Source: Acytostelium subglobosum LB1
Lineage: Eukaryota > Evosea > Eumycetozoa > Acytosteliales > Acytosteliaceae
Length of the DNA stretch: 64,000 nt
Assembly (NCBI RefSeq): GCF_000787575.1
Contig: NW_012236514.1
Span: 248,001-312,000, forward strand
Direction of reading: 5' to 3'
A program made the translations under genes and the position numbers. Under the pieces are notes generated by a model, which saw nothing but the letters and a program-made list of their open reading frames with translations, ran no database searches and was not told where the DNA came from. Shown piece after piece: positions 1-10,938 of the stretch. Every line of letters starts with the position of its first letter. Within the stretch, counting starts at the first letter, position 1.

Positions 1-1473
1 CGGAGTCGCGCACATGTCCGAGATGAACTGGCAGACAAAGTCGTTCTGGCATACACCTCCATCGGCGACGACACTCTGAATCTGACAGTAGTTGTCCGAG
101 CGTATGCTGTCGATCAGCTCCTTGCATCTGTATCCAAATGACTCTAGTAGTGCACGAACCACGTGCTCTCGCTTGGTTGATGGAGTCATTCCAATGATGA
201 GTCCACGTGCGCGCGGGTCGTTCTGTGGCGGCGCCAGACCCGTGAACGCGGGCACAAACACGACGCCCTGAGTATGTGGCACGGACGTTGCCATGGCGGA
301 CGTCTCGGCTGGGTTCTCAAACATGCCGAATGATTGAGCCCAGTCGACGACGGTGCCGGCAGCCATGCCCTTGCCCTCCATCATGTAGGAGATCTCCTTG
401 CCGATCTTCCAGCCAATCAGCGGGTACATTCCGTAGCGACTGGCCTTGGCGTGCGCGCCCGTGTTGATGTTGACAAAGCAGCCGGTTCCAATCGTCAGCT
501 TGGTGTCGCCCTCATTGAAGCAGCACTCGCCAAACATGGCAGACTGCTGATCGCCACACAGCGACGTGATTGGGATGGACGCGCCAAAGAGGCCGGGCAG
601 CGTGTCACCATAGTGGTAGCTAGTGTCGTGGATCTTGGGCATGATGTGGTAGGGGATTGAGAATAGGTAGAAGACGACCTTGTTGTAGCACATCTCGAAC
701 GGGTCGTACAGGCCAGTGGTGCTGAAGTTGCTGTAGTCGGTGGCGTGAACCTTGCCGCCAGTGAGGTTCCACAGCAGCCACGAGTCGATCGTTCCAAACA
801 TCATCTGCTCGTCCTTGACCGCCTGCTTGGCCTCGGCGTGGTTCTGGAGGATCCAGGCGAGACGCGAGCTCGAGTGTGCTGTCGACACGTCCAGGTGGCT
901 GGCCTGCAAGAAGCGTGGCTTGCCCGTGAACATGTGCACCACCTTTGTGGCGCCGTGGATACCCTTGACGGCGAGCGAACTGTTCATATTCTTGCAGATC
1001 TCAGCGGAACGCGTGTCCTGCCAGGTGATGAGGTTGTGGATCGGCTTGCCAGTGTCCCGACGCCAGTTGAGGAATGAGCTGCGCTGATTCGTGATGCCCA
1101 GACAGCGGATGCGGGCGGGGTCCGCCGCCACAGGCGACGCGGCAATGGCATCCTTGACGACGACCTGACACTTCTCCCACATCAACATTGGGTCCTGCTC
1201 AATGTAGCCGGGTCTATTCTCATCGATAATCAAAGGAATGTTCTGTGATGACTTTGACACAATATTCAACTCCTGATCGAATATCATCGCTCTTATATTT
1301 GTAGTTCCAACATCTATTGCTAATATATATTGTGTTGTTGTTGTTGTTGCTGTATCATTATTTATTGTTGTTGTAGTTGTAGTTGGTGATGATGTGGTCG
1401 TTGTTGTTGTTGTTGTCGAGGTACTACTACTTCCTATATCCATACTATCACTCATATCTTGTTTTGGTTCCAT
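1..1473 (-). CDS. gk: Glycerol kinase (3' end cut by window)
   Basis: FGGY-family sugar kinase, most likely glycerol kinase, which phosphorylates glycerol to glycerol-3-phosphate in the cytosol with ATP. The frame is open for 491 codons without introns from the ATG at 1473 to base 1. After a low-complexity Thr-rich head of about 45 residues the kinase begins with AIDVGTTNIRAMIFD (the N-terminal phosphate-binding motif), then GITNQRSSFLNW, GTIDSWLLWNLTGG, SLCGDQQSAMFG, IGTGCFVN and the second-lobe stretch RARGLIIGMTPSTKREH. A full glycerol kinase has about 500 residues, so roughly the last 50-60 residues lie outside the window. The Thr-rich head is absent from bacterial homologues. An internal ATG at 1443 is in frame and could be used instead. 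It is transcribed divergently from pdhC across a gap of 790 bp. Confidence 0.93.
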   Translation of the reverse strand, partial: MEPKQDMSDSMDIGSSSTSTTTTTTTTSSPTTTTTTINNDTATTTTTQYILAIDVGTTNIRAMIFDQELNIVSKSSQNIPLIIDENRPGYIEQDPMLMWEKCQVVVKDAIAASPVAADPARIRCLGITNQRSSFLNWRRDTGKPIHNLITWQDTRSAEICKNMNSSLAVKGIHGATKVVHMFTGKPRFLQASHLDVSTAHSSSRLAWILQNHAEAKQAVKDEQMMFGTIDSWLLWNLTGGKVHATDYSNFSTTGLYDPFEMCYNKVVFYLFSIPYHIMPKIHDTSYHYGDTLPGLFGASIPITSLCGDQQSAMFGECCFNEGDTKLTIGTGCFVNINTGAHAKASRYGMYPLIGWKIGKEISYMMEGKGMAAGTVVDWAQSFGMFENPAETSAMATSVPHTQGVVFVPAFTGLAPPQNDPRARGLIIGMTPSTKREHVVRALLESFGYRCKELIDSIRSDNYCQIQSVVADGGVCQNDFVCQFISDMCATP

Positions 1474-2263
1474 TGACTCTAACTCTATATAGATAAGATA
1501 TATATTTATATGATTATAAGTTATATTTGAATGAATGAATGTATGAATGAAGATTCTTTCAAAGTTTGAAGTTGAAACACACACAACTAACCTTCAATCT
1601 ACATTGGATGCAACTACCTCTGAGGTTTATCATGAAAAAAACAGGGTGTTTCGGAGTTTGAGTTTGAGATGGCGATGATGGTGTGTGAATCGTCGTCATT
1701 AAAGGTGGTTAGGTCACTCTGTCAGTTATTTGCAGCATCTTCGTTAACATGAACACATGATTGTTACTTTTTGTCAATGAATTGCGCTACTCTCGGAGGC
1801 ACAAGTCAATGAAACTTATCGGCCGAATCAAAACAATCAGATTTGATAATATATAATATATCTTTGTATTTATTTGGAAGTATGGTATATCTAAAGATGA
1901 TTCAAAAGAGAGACAGAGGCAATAAATATATTATGATTATTATTTGTATACATATAAGTATTAATCCTATATTATTTTAATGGTATTGGGTATTACAAAT
2001 ATCAGCTCAATAAATAGTGATGAGATGATAAAACAAATAAAGTTATGTTGTTTCGTCTGGTTGTCCCAGAGATCCCATCAATGTGGATTTTTTTTTATGA
2101 AGTGCACACCTGATGAGTGACCCTTCTCTTCATCTCATCTTTAAAGCTCGAACAAACAACACAATCCAATTCCACGCACATCATATTCAACTTGTGTAAT
2201 TGAATCAAACATTCATTCAATCATTCATTTGTTATTATATACATACATATAGAAAGACTAAAT
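1474..2263. other. Divergent promoter gap between gk and pdhC
   Basis: Non-coding gap of 790 bp between two divergent metabolic genes. AT-rich with TATA-like runs (for example around 1499-1510 and 1845-1865) and an oligo-T run near 2090. No ORF, tRNA or repeat was recognised. Confidence 0.6.
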
Positions 2264-4526
2264 ATGTTGAGAACATCAATCAAACTTGTCGTGAGGAAAC
2301 CCCTCACTAGACAACAATCATCAATCACTCAGTTGATGAATGTTAAGCAGTCACAGCAGCAACAATGCAACTACTCGACTGGTTACCAACAGTTATCTTC
2401 ATACAGAATGTTCAGCAACAACAACATTCAACAGCTACAGCAACAGAAGCAACAACAACAAGCACTGCAATCATTCTCTTCAATGTCTTACCGTTTCTAC
2501 TCATCAGGAAACTGTATGTTTCACGCACGAGCGTGATAGAATCATCATCTCAAAACACTGATTGACTGACAATGCATCACCTTGTATAGACCCATCTCAT
2601 CAGAAGCTTGATATGCCAGCTCTGTCACCAACAATGACTGAGGGAAATATTGCAAAGTGGAGAAAGAATGAGGGAGATCAGATCAAGGTTGGCGATATTC
2701 TTGCAGAGATTGAGACTGATAAGGCTACAATGGACTTTGAGGCCACTGAGAATGGATACCTTGCCAAGATCATCTCACCAGATGGAGCAAAGGGTGTCCC
2801 TGTCAACAATGTACAGTATCAATCGCCAAAATGTTCAATCATACAATCATCACGATCATTCACTCACTCAATCACTCATACATCATATACACCAGACTAT
2901 AGCCATTATCTGTTCAAAGAAGGATGATGTTGCCAAGTTCAAGGACTACAAGTTGGGTGCTGCCGCTGCTGCTCCAGCCGCTGCCGCTGCCCCAGCCCCC
3001 GCCGCCGCCGCTGCTCCAGCTGCTGCCAAACCAGCTCCAGCTCCAGCCGCTGCCGCTCCAAGCAACTGTACGTACAATATTCATACACACATTGACATGA
3101 ACAATCACAACAACAACATTACTAACCCTTGAGAACGCTCTTACTTAGATCCAAAGCACTTGGTTGTTGGAATGCCAGCTTTGTCCCCAAGTATGGAGAC
3201 TGGTGGTCTCGCCAAGTGGAGAAAGAATGAGGGCGATCAGATTAAGGTTGGCGATGTCATTGCTGAGGTTGAGACTGATAAGGCTACAATGGACTTTGAG
3301 TGTCAGGACTCTGGCTACTTGGCCAAGATCTTGGTTCCAGCTGGAAAGTCTGGAATCGCCATCAACGAACCAGTATGCATTATAGTTAGCAAGAAGGATG
3401 ACGTTGCTAAGTTCAAGGATTACACTGCTGCTGCTGCTGCTGCTCCAGCCGCCGCTGCCCCAGCCGCTGCCCCAGCTGCCGCCGCTGCTGCTCCATCAGC
3501 TGCAACTTCAGCTCCACAACAACAGTCAGCCGCCCCTCAGAAGTCTGAGGGTGGACGTGTATTCGCATCACCTGCAGCTAGATCCGCTGCCAAGGAGAAG
3601 GGAGTCGATGTCAGTGGCGTCCCAGGCACCGGACCAAACAGCCGTGTGCTCAAGGCCGACGTACTCGAGTATGAGGCACCAAAGGTTGTCGAGCAGGCCA
3701 CCGCCGCGCCATCCAGAGGCGCTGCCGCTGTTGTCGAGTCAGATGGAGGATACACCGACATTCCACACTCCAACATTCGCAAGGTCACCGCCGCCCGTTT
3801 GTCCGAGTCCAAGCAGACCATCCCACATTACTACCTCACCATGGAGTGCCGTGTTGACAAGCTTCTCAAGTATGTATCATCATGTGACATTCATGATAGG
3901 TTGTATTCTACCCATACTTACAATCAATCAATCAAACAATCAATAGGATTCGCACTGAGTTGAACGCTCAAGCTGATGGAAAATACAAGCTCTCTGTCAA
4001 CGACTTTATCATAAAGGCAGCCTCTGCAGCACTGAGAGACGTGCCAACTGTCAACAGCACTTGGATGTCCACTGTTGTCAGACAATTCCACAATGTCGAT
4101 ATCAATGTGGCCGTCAACACTGACATTGGTCTGTTCACTCCACTGGTTCGCGACAGTGACAAGAAGGGCCTGGCCACCATTGCCAACCAGGTCAGAGAGA
4201 TGGCCGAGAAGGCCAAGAAGGGCAAGTTGCAGCCACACGAGTTCCAGTCAGGCACATTCACCATCTCCAACCTGGGCATGTTTGGAATCAAGAGCTTCTC
4301 AGCCGTGATCAACCCACCACAGGCTGCCATCCTGGCCGTTGGCACAACAGAGTCGCGATTGGTTCCAATTGAGAAGCCCAAGGAGGGCGAGCTGCCATAC
4401 GAGACTGCCACCATCTTGTCCGTTACCCTTAGCTGTGATCACCGTGTCATCGATGGTGCCATTGGTGCTGAGTGGTTGCAACGCTTCAAGGACTACATCG
4501 AGAACCCATTGAAGCTTCTCCTTTAA
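2264..4526 (+). CDS. pdhC: Pyruvate dehydrogenase E2, dihydrolipoamide acetyltransferase
   Basis: Core E2 subunit of the mitochondrial pyruvate dehydrogenase complex; transfers acetyl from lipoamide to CoA. Exons 2264-2513, 2590-2810, 2896-3067, 3149-3869 and 3947-4526 join in phase to 647 residues. The first exon is a Gln-rich, basic mitochondrial targeting region of about 85 residues. Two lipoyl domains follow, each with the lipoylated lysine in [10 protein letters not shown], separated by Ala/Pro-rich swinging linkers. A peripheral-subunit-binding domain ([19 protein letters not shown]) and the catalytic domain ending in [13 protein letters not shown], with the catalytic histidine and aspartate, complete the protein. 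Domain order matches eukaryotic E2p. Exon 3 uses the acceptor at 2895 rather than a nearby TATAG because only the former restores [11 protein letters not shown], which parallels the second lipoyl domain. Confidence 0.96.
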
Positions 4527-4685
4527 ACATTACATTAAAATTACATTACCTCCCTTTATTAATAACAAGCTTGATTTCCGGAAAAGGGCATTGGGTTTGG
4601 ACCAACCTTTGAGCGAATATAATATCAAAGGACATGTTACTCCTTGATTAATTGAACTAATACAACAGAATCAATCATAGTTACA

Positions 4686-5330
4686 ATGGATGTCAATTAT
4701 TTATCAATATCAAAGATGACCCCTCTTCAATGGGATCAGATGGCAGCAAAAATGGGAGTAAAGGTTAAAGAGATAGACTCATATGACTTTTCCAAAACTT
4801 TGACAGAAGTACAACCTTATAAATGGATTAAACAATCTGTTTATAATCAATTGGATCAATGTTTGGAGTATCTTATAAACAACATGGCGGTAGAAGAAGG
4901 ACTTAAATACTCAGATGTTCATTCTAGGAGAATATTCCTTTTCAAAGGTCCTCGACAATCAATACCTTTTACTCTCATTGGTCAAGTGGATATTATAGTA
5001 TCAAGGTCTGATTTCACTTTATCTTTTATTGACAATGCATTTATGATTGGAATTGATATAATAAGAGACCTGGATATTATAAAAAGTAAAGGACACCAAT
5101 GTTGTACCAAACTAATATCTGGATCACAAAAATCACAACATCCTATTGTACATATCATAACAGACCTTGGTTCAACTTGGATATTCAGATGGATGAAGGA
5201 TAATAAGACCATTAATGAATGTAAAGTGGACAGTCCTACAAAAGCCTATTATCTAATTAAGATGGCCCTAAGCTCTATCCAACTACCAAACGAACAAAGT
5301 TTTATCAATCCAATTAAATTGACCAGGTAA
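4686..5330 (+). CDS. Orphan protein, AT-rich intronless gene
   Basis: Uninterrupted frame of 214 residues from a genuine ATG, stopping just before the convergent SulP gene (12 bp between stops). I do not recognise the family. The product is probably soluble, with mixed charge and no signal peptide or membrane segment. A likely beta-rich core includes PFTLIGQVDIIVSRSDF and IVHIITDLGSTWIFRWM. It lacks the Gln/Asn/Thr low-complexity tracts found in neighbours and its codons are visibly more AT-rich than those of pdhC. It has no intron. Those traits would fit a lineage-specific or acquired gene, but could also reflect a weakly expressed native gene. Confidence 0.6.
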   Translation: MDVNYLSISKMTPLQWDQMAAKMGVKVKEIDSYDFSKTLTEVQPYKWIKQSVYNQLDQCLEYLINNMAVEEGLKYSDVHSRRIFLFKGPRQSIPFTLIGQVDIIVSRSDFTLSFIDNAFMIGIDIIRDLDIIKSKGHQCCTKLISGSQKSQHPIVHIITDLGSTWIFRWMKDNKTINECKVDSPTKAYYLIKMALSSIQLPNEQSFINPIKLTR

Positions 5331-5341
5331 TCAACCATATA

Positions 5342-8017
5342 CTATTCTTTATTCAATGTGAATGTCTTCAATGGTATTGCATTCTTGTCTGTATCAAACA
5401 TTGATTCGCTGTTTGGAGATGGTGGACTTTGAAGTCCACCTGGTGGTGACTGTATGTTCAGCTGCATTCGGCGCTGACGGATTAGATACAGATGATGCTC
5501 GACAGCGTCGTTAACAGTCCAGAAGAAATGGTCGGCTCCATACGTCTCGACGACACCGCCCTTCTTGAGCAGGTCTCTGACATAACCCTTGATCGAAGCA
5601 AAGTAGATGACTAAACTGCGTTTGGTGAACTCTGCCACCAGTTCCTTGAGCATCTTTAGTCCAGTGGAGTCGATATCATTCATACTACTGCAGTCAATGA
5701 TGATGGCGCCCTTGATTGGATGTCCATCAATGTCCACGGTGACCAAATCATCACTGATGTCTGCCATCTCGGTCTCGCTGTCAGACATTTGTGACTCATT
5801 CGTTCTTTTCTTTGTTGGCTCATAACGCCTCAGCTTCTTTCTAATGAACTGTGTGTTGGCAAAGTATATTGATCCATCGATTCTTACAACCTTGATGCCC
5901 TATTGGTTTGGTACGTCTGGTCTCAGCAAGTCCATTCATTCAATCAATCATCTGCTTGTCTAATCAATATATATACATACCATAAAGGTCTCAGCCTCTG
6001 GGACTCTCTTAATATTCTTATATAGTTCTGTACCTGGTATCCTGCCAAGCTCAGCGAATGGAGGATAGGCACTCCTGTAGATGATGAGTAGGAGTGAGCA
6101 CACCATTCCAATGAGTATACCCTGTAGGATGCCCAACAGGATAGTTGATCCAAATGAGATGAGATATAGCATGAGATCCATGCGATGTACCTTCCATAGT
6201 CTGATGGCGATCTTGTACTCGACCAGATCGATCACTGCCACGATCACAATACTCGCCAAGATGGACTTGGGTAGGAACTTGATGATATGTGTCAGGAAGA
6301 ATAGTGAGCTGACAATGACCAGCGCTGTGATGAATGATGCCACTTGTGTTCGAGCGCCACTCGACGCGTTGACTGCTGTCCTCGAGAGACTGGCGCCAAC
6401 TGGGAATGAGAGGAAAAATGAACCGATAAAGTCTGATGCGCCCAGTGCAATCAGCTCTTGATTGGGATCAATGTCGTAGTTGTACTTCTCAGCAATGGTG
6501 GCACCGATCGACACGGACGAGATGAAGCCCACGAGAATGAGTACGAGTGCTCCTGGTGTGATGTTGATCACCATATGCAGCCAGTTGTTGTCGCGACCGT
6601 CGCGAGCTGGTATGGTTGGGAAGGTGGGGATGGGCAGGCCTGAAGGGATGGGGCCGACCACATCGATACCAGTTCGCTCCTCAAGTTTGAACACCCATGA
6701 TATGAACGTGAGGATCATGACGATAATGAGTGGACCTGGCAGCTTGAGGTTGAAGCGTTGATTGAACTTCTTCATGCCCAACAGGAACACAATACCTGCC
6801 ACGGCGATCAGAATGGACCACCAGTTGGCCTCTTTGATCTTGATGAGATAGCGCACGAGTAGCACGGGCAGACAGTCCGACGCCTCGACCTTGTAGCCAA
6901 AAATGTGTTTGAATTGGCTGCTGCCAATGATCAGCGCGCAGCCGCTGACGAATCCAGTCTTGACAGGGTCGCTCAAAAAGTTGGCGACGAATCCGAATCG
7001 GAACAGTCCCAGTATGATTTGATAGAGTCCACAAACGAATGCCAAGAGTATCGCGATGCTCGTGCGTAGTTCCATGTCCTGGCTGTCGCCAACCACGCCA
7101 TTGACCGTCTCGAGGACCAACAGCGAGATAATGGCGAATGGTCCAAAGGACAGATGACGCGATGTGCCAAAGACACAGTAGGCAAAGATGGGTACGATAG
7201 ATGAGTACAGGCCGTAGACCATGGGCAGGTCGGCGACGAGCGCGTAAGCCATTCCCTGTGGGATCAGCATGACGCCCACGGTCAGACCTGCGACAATATC
7301 ACCGCGCAGGTCCTCCTTGATCGAGTACTTTGGCAGCCATGAGATGATGGGCAGCATGCCCAGCAGATAATGAATGAACTTCTTCTTGTGCTTCTTTTGG
7401 AACTTGAAGTGACGTATCTGTTTGATCGTGCGCATGAATGTGTCGTCCTCCTCGCTACTTCTGCCCTCCTGTCTGAATGATTGTGGCGAACGATCGGGTC
7501 CATTATCCGCGGCGATAGCATAGTTCAGTGGGACATCGTCGTCGCCATTATTGGCGATCATCGTGGGTGTGTTGTGTCCGCCGCTGTTCACATTGTTGAG
7601 TTGAGCTGCTGAAGTGACGACATCATCTACATCGACGGGCTTCAATGATGGTGACGTCGAGGCGATGTCGCTTGCCAAACTCAATTGAGATGGACCAGTG
7701 TGATGCTGCTGTTGTTGCTGTTGTTGCTGTTGCTGCTGTGTAGGAGTCGACACCAACTTTGGTGAGGTGGTCGATGTCGCATAGGGTGAGCCCTGTGAAG
7801 TGTATGGTGAGCTCTGTGATGTACGCAACAGTTGTTGTGATTGATTGAGTTGCTTCGATGGTGGAACATAGTAAAGTTCTTTGTTGTTTGGTTTGTTTGT
7901 GTCGAGCAATGATGCCTCGTCATCATCGTCATTGGCCAATGCCTTCTCCATATCGTTCAAAGACGATGATAGGTCACTAGCCTGATCATTGCTCAGTACT
8001 TGATACTTCCTCGACAT
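5342..8017 (-). CDS. SulP-family anion transporter with STAS domain
   Basis: Multi-pass membrane transporter of the SLC26/SulP sulfate and anion exchanger family, expected in the plasma or vacuolar membrane. Exons 8017-5981 and 5899-5342 join in phase 0 to 864 residues. The first ~210 residues are a cytosolic low-complexity head with a polyglutamine tract (about 7695-7740). The transport core begins near WLPKYSIKEDLRGDIVAGLTV and includes IPQGMAYALVADLP, the SulP signature region, followed by about a dozen hydrophobic segments up to RMDLMLYLISFGSTILLG. The second exon carries the C-terminal STAS domain (KVVRIDGSIYFANTQF, then IIIDCSSMNDIDSTGLKML). A possible alternative start at 8062 in the same frame is less likely because it is a non-ATG codon. 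Substrate cannot be told from sequence. Confidence 0.92.
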
Positions 8018-8246
8018 CTCTCTATCGCTATCTCTATCACAAGTATTTGTGTAAACTTGCAAATGTAGTGTCTGTTGAAGAGAGCTGTTTGTTTTTTTTT
8101 AGTGTGTGGGTCTTTGGGAAATTTCGACATGCAAAGTTAGAAGTACAATCCCGATGGTGGGTCCGAAGAAGACGAACAAAAATCGGAGACTCAGGAAAAA
8201 GCCCTCTTGGAAGTTCGGAAATACAACTTTAAAAAGGACAAAAAGT

Positions 8247-8332
8247 TCCGACTTGCCAGAATCGAACTAGCGACCTTTTGATTACTTTGTTTACACTACA
8301 GTCAAACACTCTACCAATTGAGTTAAAGTCGG
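8247..8332 (-). tRNA. tRNA-Tyr (GUA) with 13-nt intron
   Basis: The minus strand folds as a complete tRNA: perfect 7-bp acceptor stem CCGACTT/AAGTCGG, D stem ACTC/GAGT, anticodon stem TTTGA/TCAAA with anticodon GTA, variable AGGTC and T stem GCTAG/CTGGC around TTCGATT. A 13-nt insertion follows the base 3' of the anticodon, the canonical position of nuclear pre-tRNA-Tyr introns. A TTTTT run just downstream on the minus strand would end Pol III transcription. An identical copy lies at 29082-29167. Confidence 0.93.
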
Positions 8333-8512
8333 TTTTTTTTTAAAATGGAAATTATTTTGTTTGTTAATAAAAAAAATTTGGAACTGAACTTACCCTAGGC
8401 TCCAAAATTTTATATCCAGGTCCAGTGGAATAAATGACAATGACCTTACAAGAAAAAGGTGTTTATTATACACGCATGGAGAGGTTGGAAGTAGAACAAT
8501 GAATGGCATAGT

Positions 8513-10792
8513 TCAGTCAGTGTTTGATGATGATGATGTTGTCGTTGCCCATGTGATGATCCTCCTATCGAATCCACTTGAAAAGATTACACTATCATCA
8601 TTGGACCATGCTGTTCCTGTTGCCATCAGCTTGTGACCATATTTATATTGGTCCCTCAACTTGCCATTCCTGTTGCCATAGATGTCATACACTGATATCC
8701 TTCCATCGTCCTGTGGAATGGCTATGGTCGCCGGAGACGATGTACTCTGCGATACGGACAGACGGTTGATGCTCAATGGACAACGTATTGATGTCTTGTA
8801 GTTCTTGGTTTGTCGGATGTCCCACACCTTGACCGAGCGGTCATCGCCTCCACTGACAATGTGCTCGCCGTCGTAGGTGAACAGAGCAGAGTTTACTGCA
8901 TCGTGATGTCCGTGGATCGACTCGATTGGACCGCTCGCTGAGGAACGCGCGTCCCACACTCTGATCACGCCGTCTGTGCTGGATGTGACGGCGAAGCTCA
9001 GACCTGGCACACTTGTGATGTTGGTGATACGATGCACCTTGTCCGAGCAGACGTTGGTCCATTGTGATGTGGTCTTGCCGTTCTCTGCGCTCCACCAACG
9101 AATGGAATTGTCCCAGCTGGCAGACACAACTGTGTTGCTCGATGTCCAGACGGCCGCAGTGACGGGGGCAGAGTGTCCCTTGAGTTCCAGGATTGGTGTT
9201 CGTAGGAACGTGCAACTTTGATCGCCTTGTTGTTGTTGGGATTGTTGTTGTTGAGGTTGTTGGGGCTGTTGTTGTTGATGTTGATGTTGGTTCTGCTGTT
9301 GGATGTGGTCAAGTTCATCTGATGCTCTAAGGTCAAGCTCGTGAACAAATGGTGAGTGTGCAACGTTCTGTTGCTGTTGTTGTTGCTGTTGATGTTGTTG
9401 CTGCTGTTGATGTTGTGGTGTGATTGGACTAAAGTATTGTTGATCCTCCGCTCGATCAAAGCTGTCCTCATCGTCACCATCATCAGAATCAAACTGATCG
9501 TGATCAGACATGTCGTTGGAGTCAAACAGATCATGACCATGTGGTGGCGGGTCGAGTGGTTGTGGAGGGATGTTGATCTCGTCACGTGACTTTGATCGTT
9601 CCAATAGAGGTGTCCACATCTTGACCTTGCCACGTTCGCTTCGTGCTCCAGGCGGTGAATGCTGATGCTGATGTTGTGTAGTAGATGACTTGGCATGTGT
9701 CACCATAACAGTAGGTTGTTGGTTCGCCACTTGTTGTTGCTGTTGTTGGAGCTGTTGTTGTGGAAGAGGTGATCTGTAGCCTGAATTGGCTGAACGATCT
9801 TGTGGAAGTTTGAAAATGTGGATGGTCTTGTCGCCAGAGGCAGTGCAGATCAGTCTCTCTGTCGGGTGGAATCGAATTGAGTTCACCGTGCCAGTGTGCG
9901 CTGTATATATGATTGGTGGCTTGAGTCCATCCACTGACCATATTCTTGCTGTCCTATCTGTTTATTATTGTGTGTATGGTCAGTCGATAAATACTTACTT
10001 GTAAGTCCCAACAAACAACATACCTGATGAACAAGTGGCAAAGGTAAAGATATCCCATGGACATGTTGTAATCTCCCAGATGCCATCCCTGTGACCGACG
10101 TAATCCTTTGCCCTGATCCACTTGTGTGATCCATCTCGCTTTGATGTGCTTGGCTTGCTCGTGCTACCATTGCCACCTCCACTCGAACTCTTTGACTTCT
10201 TCACTGGCTTGGGTGGTTTGCTCGTGCTCGATCCCTTGGTCTGTTGTTGTAAATCATTAACAATATAACTATTGAGGTCTAGATTATGATGAATGAACTA
10301 GGTTAGTTCATCATCCACCAAACATATGTCAATCACACGCTGGCGGACACATACTCTGTTTAAGACTGATCGATGATTGTATACTCTTGGTAGAAGGTGT
10401 CAATCCACATCTAGCTCTCACTGTTTGTTTGATTGTTTGATTGATCAATTAGTTCTCCTCAATCCTGAATGTTATCAATCATTCAATCAAATGACAATTG
10501 ATCAATCAAACATACATTCTTGATTCTCCTCCCAAAGTGCATCATATTCACGCTCTATCATCAACAACAAGTCTTTGAATCGTTCCTTTGATGGAAGTTG
10601 CATCTGTTGAGTTGAGTTTGTTGTTATTCCTGTCGGTCCAACACCAATGTTGGCCAAAGAAGGTGTCAAGGACATCTTTGATATCTTGTCCCTGTCCTTC
10701 TCTTTCTAAATATATATTATATATATTAAATTATTATTAATTAAATCGATTATTATGTCATTAATGACATCAAGCAAACTACATACATCCAT
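8513..10792 (-). CDS. WDR37-like WD40-repeat protein
   Basis: Beta-propeller scaffold resembling animal WDR37. Exons 10792-10787, 10705-10516, 10420-10355, 10278-10024 and 9957-8513 join in phase to 653 residues. The N-terminal helix KERFKDLLLMIEREYDALW plus the exon-3 start NQELRARCG mirrors the coiled-coil head of WDR37. WD repeats begin at YVGHRDGIWEITTCPWD, and successive units end in DRTARIWS, DKTIHIF, NSIRWWS, GVIRVWD and RSVKVWD. A long Gln/His-rich insert with a bipartite acidic stretch sits between blades (about 9230-9780). The first exon is only six nucleotides (Met-Asp); the in-frame ATG in exon 2 (MSLTPSLANIG) is an alternative start. The exon-4 acceptor at 10279 was chosen because it alone keeps phase with a GTATGT donor. 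Confidence 0.88.
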
Positions 10793-10938
10793 TATCATCT
10801 ATCTCTATCTTTAACTAACTATCTATATATCTATATATCTATATATTCTCTCACTTTATGAGCTATCTAACTATCTAACTCATTGATCGATTGAATGATT
10901 GATTGTATGATTGAATGAATGAATAAATGAATGAATGA

